DNA of 7,298 bases from SCGC-AAA471-B05 sp032249055 (GCA_032249055.1 JAVVGP010000043.1:1-7298); one strand, 5' to 3'; positions 1-6,462 are shown, numbered from the stretch's first letter. Notes: a model not told the origin generated them from the sequence alone. Made by a program: numbers and translations.

Positions 1-214
1 TGGTTTCCTTTTCTTCTTGACCCCAATCCCTAAAATGTACATGCAGATCTATTAATGCAGGTAAAATTAAAAAGTTAGAATTAAAATTGATAGTTTTTAC
101 ATTGCTTAATTCTAATTTTGAAATTCTTTTAATGCGCTCATCTTCTATGTAAATCGAGCAATCAACTATTTCATCCTTTAAGTAAGCTTTGCCCTTTATT
201 TGGTAATTATCCAC
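1..214 (-). CDS. pyrC: Dihydroorotase, N-terminal 71 codons (3' end beyond window)
   Basis: Dihydroorotase closes N-carbamoyl-L-aspartate to dihydroorotate, the third step of pyrimidine synthesis, in the cytoplasm. The visible N-terminus has a small beta-rich start (QIKGKAYLKDEIVDCSI), then the amidohydrolase entry strand LPALIDLHVHFRD at residues 51-63. H58 and H60 of the HxH pair would bind metal and R62 the substrate carboxylate; KET follows at 69-71. Many dihydroorotases read RDPG here, while this one reads RDWG. The rest of the barrel lies outside the window. The only in-frame ATG/GTG/TTG after the preceding in-frame stop (224-226) is GTG at 212-214, which places a short tail before the conserved IKGKAY segment. 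The start overlaps the end of pyrI by 8 nt, so the gene is the fifth of the pyr operon and probably translationally coupled. Identity is well supported by the motif and context, although only a fragment is seen. Confidence 0.88.
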   Translation of the reverse strand, partial: MDNYQIKGKAYLKDEIVDCSIYIEDERIKRISKLELSNVKTINFNSNFLILPALIDLHVHFRDWGQEEKET

Positions 215-692
215 CTCCTTCTGTTATTTGCGATATTACTTCATTTTCAGACAAATATCTATTACAATACATGCATTGAAGTTTCAAAGGATTTTTACTT
301 ATAACTTTGAATTTTGAAACGATTGGCTCATTAGGTTGCCTGCTTATGCATGTAGGATTGGTACATTTTAGAATGTTCTCTATTACATCTTGTAAAATTA
401 TTTTTCTTTTCTCATAAACTTTGTAATCACGTATAATATTAATAGTAGCTGTAGGAGCAATCAAAGCTAATCTGCTAACCAGAGAAGGCTCCAATTCAAG
501 ATTCTCCACCTTTACTACATCTTTTATTCCAATTTTTTTACTTTTAACATTCATAACTAAAGCAATTGTTAATCCTTCTTTTCCTGTAAGTCCTAGCAAC
601 TTTAATACAGATAAAGCTCTACCATTGGGAATATGATCAATTACTGTTCCATTCCTTATCTTAGTTACCTTCATTTCGATTTCTTCCGTCAT
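207..692 (-). CDS. pyrI: Aspartate carbamoyltransferase regulatory chain
   Basis: PyrI has no catalytic activity. It pairs with PyrB trimers to build the holoenzyme and binds nucleotide effectors (CTP, ATP) for allosteric control of the pyrimidine pathway. The 161-residue length is close to the 153 of E. coli PyrI. The N-terminal effector domain shows GTVIDHI, with D19 and H20 at the positions of the E. coli nucleotide site, followed by KVEN (K61) and ATINIIRDYKVYEK (N85, Y90, K95), so the effector pocket looks intact. The C-terminal zinc domain has four cysteines, C110-x4-C115 and C140-x2-C143, the structural zinc site that contacts the catalytic chain. Start ATG lies 2 nt past the pyrB stop, with an AAGGTG ribosome site 5 nt ahead, and the 3' end overlaps pyrC. 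It is the fourth gene of the operon, directly after its catalytic partner. Confidence 0.97.
   Translation of the reverse strand: MTEEIEMKVTKIRNGTVIDHIPNGRALSVLKLLGLTGKEGLTIALVMNVKSKKIGIKDVVKVENLELEPSLVSRLALIAPTATINIIRDYKVYEKRKIILQDVIENILKCTNPTCISRQPNEPIVSKFKVISKNPLKLQCMYCNRYLSENEVISQITEGGG
212..219 (-). promoter_or_regulatory. Shine-Dalgarno-like AGGAGGTG overlapping the pyrC GTG start
   Basis: Read on the minus strand, the last codons of pyrI contain AGGAGGTG, which is complementary to the usual archaeal 16S 3' end (…CACCUCCU). Its last three bases are themselves the GTG inferred as the pyrC start. A site this strong would normally sit 4-9 nt before the start codon, but no ATG, GTG or TTG occurs in frame there. 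It may promote re-initiation by ribosomes that have just finished pyrI. The motif is seen directly; its use is inferred. Confidence 0.5.
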
Positions 693-694
693 TT

Positions 695-1612
695 TTACAC
701 CTTGCCTAATATTAAAGAAAGTAAAGCCATCCTTAAAGGTATTCCAAAACTTACTTGCTTAAAATATGCTTGCCTTTGTGTTATATCAATTTCATAACTT
801 AATTCTTCAACTCTTGGTAAAGGATGCAATACAATTAATTCAGGTTTTGAGCCTTCTAAAGATTTAAGGTCTATTTTATAGGATCCACGAACTTTTTCAT
901 ATTCAGCAGGGTCTGGAAACCTTTCTTTTTGTATTCTTGTAACATATAAAACATCCAAATCAGATATAACCTCATTTAAATTTGATGTTTCGTAAAAATT
1001 AGCTCCTAGTTCTTTTAATTTTTCCTTCATTTCATCTCTTAATCTTAATTGAGGAGGAGATATAGCGTAAATTACATTATTAGGATATTTTACAATGCCT
1101 AAAATAAAGGAATTTGCAGCTCTACCGTACCTTAAATCACCATATACTCCAACTTTTAAACCACTCAATCTACCATGAATTTTTTTAATTGTATACAAAT
1201 CTATCATAGCTTGGGTAGGATGATTAAGCATGCCATCTCCAGCATTTATTACCGGTTTTTTACATATATCTGAAGCATAACGAGCGGTACCTTCAATAGG
1301 ACTGCGAACAATGATCAAATCTGTATATATATCCATCATTTTAAAAGTATCAAACAAACTTTCACCTTTTTTTATCGAGGAATATTCACCAATAAAATTT
1401 ATAACTTCTGCTCCTAATTTTTTAGCTGCAACTTCAAAGCTTATCCTTGTTCTTGTACTAGGTTCTAAGAAAATGTTACCTATTATGTATCCTTTTAACA
1501 AATCATTTGAATATTTTCCTTCTAAATATTCATCTGTTAATTTAAATAATATATCAAGATCTTCTACACTAAAATCTTCTATAGAAATTACATCCCTGTT
1601 TTTCCAGCCCAT
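695..1612 (-). CDS. pyrB: Aspartate carbamoyltransferase catalytic chain
   Basis: Transfers the carbamoyl group from carbamoyl phosphate to L-aspartate, the committed step of pyrimidine synthesis; acts as cytoplasmic trimers joined by PyrI dimers. The 305 residues match the usual length of about 300-310. The carbamoyl-phosphate domain carries the STRTR signature at residues 52-56, the mobile loop SSIKKGES at 78-85 (S78 and K82 are equivalent to E. coli S80 and K84) and NHPTQ at 130-134. The aspartate domain has GDLRYGR at 158-164, the VTRIQKERF segment at 224-232 with R226 and Q228, and HPLPR at 263-267. The end, QAYFKQVSFG followed by RMALL, is typical of the family. All key residues I can check are present. 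Start ATG is 1 nt after the pyrE stop with no clear ribosome site, suggesting coupled translation. It is third in the operon. Confidence 0.98.
   Translation of the reverse strand: MGWKNRDVISIEDFSVEDLDILFKLTDEYLEGKYSNDLLKGYIIGNIFLEPSTRTRISFEVAAKKLGAEVINFIGEYSSIKKGESLFDTFKMMDIYTDLIIVRSPIEGTARYASDICKKPVINAGDGMLNHPTQAMIDLYTIKKIHGRLSGLKVGVYGDLRYGRAANSFILGIVKYPNNVIYAISPPQLRLRDEMKEKLKELGANFYETSNLNEVISDLDVLYVTRIQKERFPDPAEYEKVRGSYKIDLKSLEGSKPELIVLHPLPRVEELSYEIDITQRQAYFKQVSFGIPLRMALLSLILGKV
698..703 (-). promoter_or_regulatory. Ribosome binding site of pyrI
   Basis: AAGGTG on the minus strand, inside the last codons of pyrB (…Gly-Lys-Val-stop), is followed by the 5-nt spacer TAAAA and the pyrI ATG. 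It supports the ATG at 690-692 and shows that this internal operon gene uses Shine-Dalgarno initiation. Confidence 0.6.
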
Positions 1613-1613
1613 C

Positions 1614-2156
1614 TTAACAATTATTCTTATCTAATATTTTTATGATTTCCTCCAAAGTAAAAAGATAATAAAGTTTGATATTATTATTACTTAAAACTTC
1701 CCTTCCTCCTTCATTTCTATCAACTATGACAAAAGCTTCATTAACAAAGTAATTATTATTTCTCAATTTTTGAGATGCAAATAAAATATTGCTACCTGTG
1801 GTACATACATCATCTATTATTAAGATTTTGGAATTTTCTTTAACATTTCCTTCAATTTCTTTTTTTAATCCATGTTCCTTAGCTTCTTTCCTAACATATA
1901 TTAAAGGTTTCTTAAGATAAAAAGCAAAGTAAGAGGCCCAGACAAGACCGCCTGTAGGTATTCCTGCTATGGCATCAAAAGATAATTTTTCTAAAATATT
2001 CTTTGATTCGTCTATGATTTTTAAATATAAATCAGGTATAGAAATAGCAGCCCTAAGATCAACATAAATATTACTTCTTTTTGAAGAAGATAATACAAAT
2101 TCACCTCTTTTAACTATGCCATATTTTTTAAATAAAGGAATTATTTCTTCTTTCAT
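1614..2156 (-). CDS. pyrE: Orotate phosphoribosyltransferase
   Basis: Joins orotate to PRPP to make orotidine 5'-monophosphate and pyrophosphate, a cytoplasmic step just before PyrF. The 180-residue protein shows the type I phosphoribosyltransferase layout: an N-terminal hood with FVLSSSKRSNIYVDLR (20-35), the AGIPTGG turn (64-70), the flexible catalytic loop RKEAKEHGLKKEIEG (89-103) with its lysines and histidine, and the PRPP motif LIIDDVCTTGSN (112-123), whose paired Asp residues contact the ribose. The length is somewhat shorter than the bacterial form of about 210 residues but normal for archaea. The ATG immediately follows the pyrF stop (TAA-ATG) with no evident ribosome site, so re-initiation after pyrF is likely. 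The fold is shared with other phosphoribosyltransferases; position between pyrF and pyrB settles the orotate assignment. Confidence 0.96.
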   Translation of the reverse strand: MKEEIIPLFKKYGIVKRGEFVLSSSKRSNIYVDLRAAISIPDLYLKIIDESKNILEKLSFDAIAGIPTGGLVWASYFAFYLKKPLIYVRKEAKEHGLKKEIEGNVKENSKILIIDDVCTTGSNILFASQKLRNNNYFVNEAFVIVDRNEGGREVLSNNNIKLYYLFTLEEIIKILDKNNC

Positions 2157-2840
2157 TTACTTATTAATAGCTTTAGTTTTATGTATTTTATTTAATATTC
2201 TTTCCAATTCCAATGAAGGATCGCTACTTTGTAAAATTGACCTTCCGATGATTAAGTAATCTGCACCATATTTTAACGCTAATTCATAATTACCACCTTG
2301 AACTCCTATACCAGGTGCAAAAATTTTAAGCTTCGTATTTTCTCTAATTTTTTTAAGAATTTCTAATTTATTTGCTGGAGCAACAATTCCTGCGACATTA
2401 AGCCTGTTGCAAATATTTAATAATTCTAAGTAATGTTTATCTAAAAATATAGAACCTTCATTTGTCATTGCTATTATACATATTACAGGAATTTCTTTGC
2501 TAACCGCATCAATAGTATCTTCGCCAATAAAAGAATGAACAATTATTGCATCGAAACCTAACTTTTTAATAATACTAGCTACTAAAGAAGATATATAAGG
2601 TATATCTGCTATTTTGAGATCTGCTATAAAAACAAAATCTTCAGAAAATTTTTGTAAAACATCTTGAATATTTAAATTCCGAGATAAAAATACAGGAAGA
2701 CCTACCTTTATTCCTATCACATAGTTTTTTATTTTTCTTAAAAAATTATTTTCGAAGAAATTAACATCATCTATAGCTAAAACAATTACGCTTTTCTTTT
2801 CTTCTTCAAGTTTTTTTAGCTTGCTTAAGAAATCAGACAT
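2157..2840 (-). CDS. pyrF: Orotidine 5'-phosphate decarboxylase
   Basis: Removes CO2 from orotidine monophosphate to give UMP, the last step of the pathway; a cytoplasmic TIM-barrel dimer without cofactor. The 227 residues fit the archaeal family. Landmarks run in order: LAIDD (21-25) at the end of the first strand, GIKVG (43-47), the catalytic tetrad strand DLKIADIPY (74-82) with D74, K76 and D79, then IVHSF (100-104), PGIGVQGG (176-183) and the phosphate-binding IIGRSIL (197-203). The start is the first ATG after the divergent promoter, with TATA-like sequence about 30 nt upstream and no Shine-Dalgarno site, suggesting a leaderless or nearly leaderless first gene. It leads the pyr operon and abuts pyrE with no gap. 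Confidence 0.97.
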   Translation of the reverse strand: MSDFLSKLKKLEEEKKSVIVLAIDDVNFFENNFLRKIKNYVIGIKVGLPVFLSRNLNIQDVLQKFSEDFVFIADLKIADIPYISSLVASIIKKLGFDAIIVHSFIGEDTIDAVSKEIPVICIIAMTNEGSIFLDKHYLELLNICNRLNVAGIVAPANKLEILKKIRENTKLKIFAPGIGVQGGNYELALKYGADYLIIGRSILQSSDPSLELERILNKIHKTKAINK

Positions 2841-2866
2841 TATAAAAATTAATATAAAATTATAGT

Positions 2867-2880
2867 TAAAATATTAAATA
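2867..2880 (-). promoter_or_regulatory. Probable pyr operon promoter (TATA-like)
   Basis: On the minus strand this stretch reads TATTTAATATTTTA, centred about 30 nt ahead of the pyrF ATG. That is the spacing expected if transcription starts only a few bases before the start codon. The whole 70-bp region is A+T-rich, so the exact box is uncertain (another candidate, ATTTTATATT at 2851-2860, sits too near the ATG). The stretch overlaps the rightward promoter almost entirely. Confidence 0.4.
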
Positions 2881-2881
2881 T
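2873..2881 (+). promoter_or_regulatory. Probable etf-fix operon promoter (TATA-like)
   Basis: ATTAAATAT lies about 34 nt before the ATG of the ETF fusion gene, which would put the transcription start near 2902-2905 and leave a leader of fewer than ten bases. No Shine-Dalgarno motif precedes the ATG, in keeping with leaderless-type initiation of the first gene. A+T richness makes the precise position uncertain. Confidence 0.4.
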
Positions 2882-2910
2882 TTCAGTTAATAGTTTAATT
2901 ATTGAATAAT

Positions 2911-4776
2911 ATGCACATAGTAGTTTGTATAAAACAAGTTCCTGATTCTACAGACATGAGAATAGATCCGAAGACAAATAATTTAATAAGAGAAGGAGTT
3001 CCATCTGTAACCAATCCTCCTGATCTTCATGCAACAGAAGAAGCTTTGAAAATCAAGGAAAAATTTGGAGGAATAGTTTCAGTTGTTACAATGGGACCAT
3101 TGCAAGCTGAAAGTAGTTTAAGAGAAATTTTAGCAATGGGAGCAGATTATGCTTATCATGTTTCAGATAGAGCTTTAGCAGGTTCAGATACGTTGGCTAC
3201 TTCTTATACATTATGGATGGCTATAAAAAAGATTTGTGAAATACATGGACCATTTACTTTTATTTTCTTTGGAAGACAAGCTATAGATGGAGAAACTGGA
3301 CAAACAGGACCAGGTGTCGCTGCAAGATTTGGAATTCCAATAATTACTTATACTTATAGTATAGATGAAATAAACTTAGAGAAAGGTTATGTAATAGCTA
3401 CAAGAAAAGTATACGATGGAAAGGAAATAGTTAAAGCTACGATTCCCACAGCTTTTAGTATAATAGAAGAAGCTAATAAACCAAGAATTCCTTCTATAAA
3501 GGATATAATAAGAGCATATAAAGCTAAAGTAGTTAGATGGAATAAAGATGACCTAAAACTTGACCCAGATAAAATAGGTTTAAGAGGATCGCCAACATGG
3601 GTTAAAAAAGTATTTCCTCCTCCTTTAAGAAAAAGAGGTCAAATATTTGATGGAAGAGGAAGAGAAAAAGAAGCTGTTGCATGGCTCATAGATAACTTAT
3701 TAAAAATTAATGCATTTGGAGAAAAAATAGCAGAGAAATATGAAGAAGTTAAACCTTTACCTATAGCGTTTGATAAAACTAAACAATTCGGAGAAGTTTG
3801 GTCTTATGTAGAACATCGCTACGGAAAAGCTAATCCAGTATCATGGGAATTATTAGGAGAAGCAAGAAGACTGTCGAGGCTTCTTAATGTTAAATGTGCA
3901 GCAGTAGTAATAGGATATAAAGTTGAACATTTGATAGAAGAAAGCGCTTCGTATGGAGCAGATAAAATTTACTATATAGATGATAAAATATATGAAGATT
4001 ACAGAACAGAGCCATATTCTTATGCCCTTACAGAGCTTTGTTTAAAATATAAACCTGATATTTTATTAATGCCAGGTACACAAAATGGAAGAGATTTGGC
4101 TGGATATGCAGCTACTTTAATACCTACAGGTCTTGTTGCAGATGTAACTCAGCTAGATATTGATCCAACCACTGGTATTTTATTAGCTACAAGACCTGAT
4201 TTTGGAGGAAATGAAATGAGTACAATAATTTGTCCAAAGCATAAGCCACAAATGTGTACAATAAGGCCCAAGGTATTTAAAATTCCTCCTAAAATACAAA
4301 ATAATAATTATGAGGTAATTAAAGAAGATATTAAAGTTCCTGAAGAAAAAATACATACTGAATTATTGAAATTTATTCCAAGAGAAAAAATAAGATTAGA
4401 AGAAGCAAACATAATAGTATCAGTTGGTAAGGGATTTGGTTCCCCAAAGAATCTTTATCTTGCAAAAGAATTTGCTAAAGTAATAAATGCTGAAATAGGA
4501 GCTACGAGAGCAGTTGTTTATTCAGGTTGGCTTCCAAAAGAAGTACAAATAGGTCAAACAGGATTAACCGTTAGACCAAGACTTTATTTTGCTATAGGAA
4601 TTTCAGGAGCTATACAGCATGTAGTAGGAATGCAAGGTTCAGATATTATAGTAGCTATAAATATAGATCCAGAAGCACCAATATTTAATGTAGCAGATTT
4701 TGGTATAATAGGAGACTTGTTTAAGATTTTACCATTACTTACAGAAGAGTTAAAGAATAGAATGAAAAATTCATGA
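2911..4776 (+). CDS. etfAB: Electron transfer flavoprotein, fused beta and alpha subunits
   Basis: A single 621-residue chain joins EtfB (FixA) to EtfA (FixB), the flavin heterodimer that passes electrons to FixC and, in bifurcating types, to ferredoxin. Residues 1 to about 265 are EtfB: MHIVVCIKQVPDS at the start, NPPDLHATEEAL (35-46) and the nucleotide/flavin loop GRQAIDGETGQTGP (121-134). A charged linker (about 266-292) leads into EtfA at VWSYVEHRYGK, followed by GTQNGRDLAGYAA (389-401). The C-terminal FAD domain has GATRAVV (530-536), GQTG (548-551), GISGAIQH (563-570) and AINIDPEAPIF (582-592). I chose ATG 2911 because EtfB proteins begin with this strand; a TTG at 2902 would add three residues. 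The reading frame is continuous, so this is a true fusion. Its stop overlaps fixC by 4 nt (ATGA). The QxGP form of the loop resembles bifurcating ETFs; NADH as donor is inferred. Confidence 0.95.
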   Translation: MHIVVCIKQVPDSTDMRIDPKTNNLIREGVPSVTNPPDLHATEEALKIKEKFGGIVSVVTMGPLQAESSLREILAMGADYAYHVSDRALAGSDTLATSYTLWMAIKKICEIHGPFTFIFFGRQAIDGETGQTGPGVAARFGIPIITYTYSIDEINLEKGYVIATRKVYDGKEIVKATIPTAFSIIEEANKPRIPSIKDIIRAYKAKVVRWNKDDLKLDPDKIGLRGSPTWVKKVFPPPLRKRGQIFDGRGREKEAVAWLIDNLLKINAFGEKIAEKYEEVKPLPIAFDKTKQFGEVWSYVEHRYGKANPVSWELLGEARRLSRLLNVKCAAVVIGYKVEHLIEESASYGADKIYYIDDKIYEDYRTEPYSYALTELCLKYKPDILLMPGTQNGRDLAGYAATLIPTGLVADVTQLDIDPTTGILLATRPDFGGNEMSTIICPKHKPQMCTIRPKVFKIPPKIQNNNYEVIKEDIKVPEEKIHTELLKFIPREKIRLEEANIIVSVGKGFGSPKNLYLAKEFAKVINAEIGATRAVVYSGWLPKEVQIGQTGLTVRPRLYFAIGISGAIQHVVGMQGSDIIVAINIDPEAPIFNVADFGIIGDLFKILPLLTEELKNRMKNS

Positions 4777-6062
4777 CAGAGAAATTCGATGTAGTTATAG
4801 TAGGAGCAGGTCCTGCAGGAATTTCTGCAGCAATAACAACTGCAAGGGCAAAATTAAATACACTTGTAATAGAAAGAGGTAATATTCCAGGTGAGAAAAA
4901 TGTGTTTGGAGGAGTGATTTTCAGACATGCCTTTGAAAAACTTATTCCGGACTTTGTTAAAGTAGCTCCTCTTGAAAGAAAGGTTATAGAATATCAGTAT
5001 TGGTTGTTAACAGACAATTCCTGTATTAAACTAATTTACAGAGATAGCAATTTTAAGGATAAACCAAGCGGTTACACAGCACTAAGAGCAAAATTTGATG
5101 CATGGTATGCAAAGATGGCTGAGGAAGCAGGTGCAATGATTATTACGAGAACCTCAGCATTAAAGCCTATAATAAAAGACAGACAAGTTATTGGTGTTGA
5201 AACAGATCGTGGAGAAGTTTACGCTAATATAGTTATAGCAGCAGATGGTGTAAATTCATTAATGGCTAAACATGCTGGTTTGTATAGAAGAAGAAAACCT
5301 AACCAGGTAGCTTTAGGGGTTAAAGAAGTAATAGAGCTACACAGAACAAAAATTGAAGAAATTTTTCAGTTAGGAATGGATGAAGGAGTTGCATGTTTGA
5401 TTTTCGGAGGTCCATTAAAAGGAATGACAGGGGGAGGATTTTTATATACAAACAGGGATAGCCTATCACTTGGATTTGGCGCTTTGCTTATAGATATTGC
5501 TAATAAAGGCAAAAGGCCAAACAAAATTTTAGAGGAATTTAAAAAGCATCCCTCAATTCATCCATATATTAAAGATGGTATACTTAAAGAATATTCTGCT
5601 CATTTAATACCTGAAGGAGGATACGATGCTATTCCACAACTATATACAAATGGTATGTTAGTAGCAGGTGATGCTGCAATGTTTGTTAATGTATTAGAGT
5701 TCAGAGGAACAGATTATGCTGTAGAATCAGGTATATGTGCCGGAAAAACTGCAATTTATGCACATAAAGTGAAAGATTTTTCAGCTAATACTTTAAAGTA
5801 TTATAGAAAATTATTAGAAAATAGTTTTGTTTTAAGAGATCTGAAAAAATTTAGAAGAATTCCACATATAATTGAGAAAAATAAAGCCCTTTTTGATACT
5901 TATCCTGAAATGCTAAGAGACATTCTAAGAATATGGCATACGATAGATGGAGAATTGGGTGAAGTTAAAATTAAAAAAATACAAAGAGCAATATTTTCTA
6001 AAAGAAATCCATTAATGCTTATTAAGGATGTAGTTGAATTAATAAGAGGTGTAATATTTTAA
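4773..6062 (+). CDS. fixC: FixC-type ETF dehydrogenase (ETF:quinone oxidoreductase-like flavoprotein)
   Basis: FixC accepts electrons from the ETF on its FAD and, with FixX, delivers them to membrane quinone. At 429 residues it matches E. coli FixC and lacks the C-terminal iron-sulfur domain of mitochondrial ETF-QO, a role left to FixX. The N-terminal Rossmann motif GAGPAG (11-16) with E34-R35 after the second strand binds FAD. AADGVNS (156-162) and VAGDAAMFVN (297-306) are the other flavin-binding signatures, followed by EFRGTDYAVESG (309-320), equivalent to the RGMD region of bacterial FixC. No transmembrane helix is apparent, so membrane contact would be peripheral. The ATG overlaps the stop of the ETF fusion (ATGA) and the stop overlaps the fixX ATG (TAATG), implying coupled synthesis of complex partners. 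Geranylgeranyl reductases share the fold, but the neighbours favour FixC. Confidence 0.94.
   Translation: MTEKFDVVIVGAGPAGISAAITTARAKLNTLVIERGNIPGEKNVFGGVIFRHAFEKLIPDFVKVAPLERKVIEYQYWLLTDNSCIKLIYRDSNFKDKPSGYTALRAKFDAWYAKMAEEAGAMIITRTSALKPIIKDRQVIGVETDRGEVYANIVIAADGVNSLMAKHAGLYRRRKPNQVALGVKEVIELHRTKIEEIFQLGMDEGVACLIFGGPLKGMTGGGFLYTNRDSLSLGFGALLIDIANKGKRPNKILEEFKKHPSIHPYIKDGILKEYSAHLIPEGGYDAIPQLYTNGMLVAGDAAMFVNVLEFRGTDYAVESGICAGKTAIYAHKVKDFSANTLKYYRKLLENSFVLRDLKKFRRIPHIIEKNKALFDTYPEMLRDILRIWHTIDGELGEVKIKKIQRAIFSKRNPLMLIKDVVELIRGVIF
6046..6051 (+). promoter_or_regulatory. Ribosome binding site of fixX
   Basis: GAGGTG within the final codons of fixC is complementary to the 16S 3' end and lies 10 nt before the fixX ATG. 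It supports that start and internal Shine-Dalgarno initiation in this operon. Confidence 0.5.
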
Positions 6063-6391
6063 TGTCAAAGTCCATATTAAAAAAGGAAGAAATACCTATA
6101 TGGAAATTAGAGGAAAATTCTAAAGTAGAGCCTAAATTATTTCTTGCAAGATATAAAAGAGATGATATTTCTCATTTAACTATTAAGGATAATGCTGTTT
6201 GTTTAAAATGTACTAGAAAACCATGTATAATAGTTTGCCCTGCTGATGTATATAAATTTGAAGAAGATAGATTAATAGTTTCCTATGATAACTGTGTAGA
6301 ATGCGGTAGTTGCTTTATAATATGTCCCTATGAGAATATAGAATTTAGATATCCTAGATGGGGTAAGGGCATTGGTTATAGATACGGTTAA
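6062..6391 (+). CDS. fixX: FixX-type ferredoxin with two [4Fe-4S] motifs
   Basis: FixX is the iron-sulfur partner of FixC, carrying electrons between the ETF/FixC flavins and quinone. The 109-residue protein has a charged N-terminal segment of about 40 residues, then two complete cysteine sets: C47-x2-C50-x4-C55-x3-C59-P and C78-x2-C81-x2-C84-x3-C88-P. The second is a classical [4Fe-4S] motif; the first has a longer middle spacing but the same plan. The C-terminus EFRYPRWGKGIGYRYG matches the conserved tail of FixX proteins (E. coli FixX ends in a similar YPRG…FRYG), which separates it from generic ferredoxins. E. coli FixX, as I recall it, has cysteines for only one cluster. The ATG overlaps the fixC stop (TAATG) and follows a GAGGTG ribosome site. 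It is the last gene of the operon, followed by T-rich sequence. Confidence 0.94.
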   Translation: MSKSILKKEEIPIWKLEENSKVEPKLFLARYKRDDISHLTIKDNAVCLKCTRKPCIIVCPADVYKFEEDRLIVSYDNCVECGSCFIICPYENIEFRYPRWGKGIGYRYG

Positions 6392-6431
6392 TTTTTAAAT
6401 TTTATAAATTTTTATTTATAATCATGTTTTT
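6392..6431 (+). terminator. T-tract terminator after fixX
   Basis: Directly after the fixX stop come several runs of T (6392-6396, 6400-6403, 6409-6413, 6427-6431) separated by A-rich bases, with no G+C-rich hairpin. Archaeal RNA polymerase terminates on such U-tracts. The call rests on composition and position in an already A+T-rich genome, so it is moderate. Confidence 0.4.
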
Positions 6432-6462
6432 AAATATTAAAACATATATCCTTTTACAACTA

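Noticed and set aside
1311..1634. 107-codon open frame on the plus strand, opposite pyrB
   Set aside because: It lies antisense to the start of pyrB, whose conserved motifs are intact. Its translation looks like a low-complexity shadow, and no promoter or ribosome site precedes it.
2902..2910. TTG start adding Met-Asn-Asn to the ETF fusion
   Set aside because: EtfB proteins begin with the strand encoded from ATG 2911. A TTG on a nearly leaderless message is unlikely, and it has no ribosome site.
4773..6062. Geranylgeranyl reductase as the identity of the FixC-like gene
   Set aside because: The fold is shared, but the gene is sandwiched with overlaps between an ETF fusion and fixX, and its length and C-terminal signature match FixC.
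6426..6443. Small inverted repeat GTTTT…AAAAC between fixX and mdh
   Set aside because: A 5-bp A+T stem with an 8-base loop is weak and expected by chance in this composition. The T-runs alone are a better terminator explanation.
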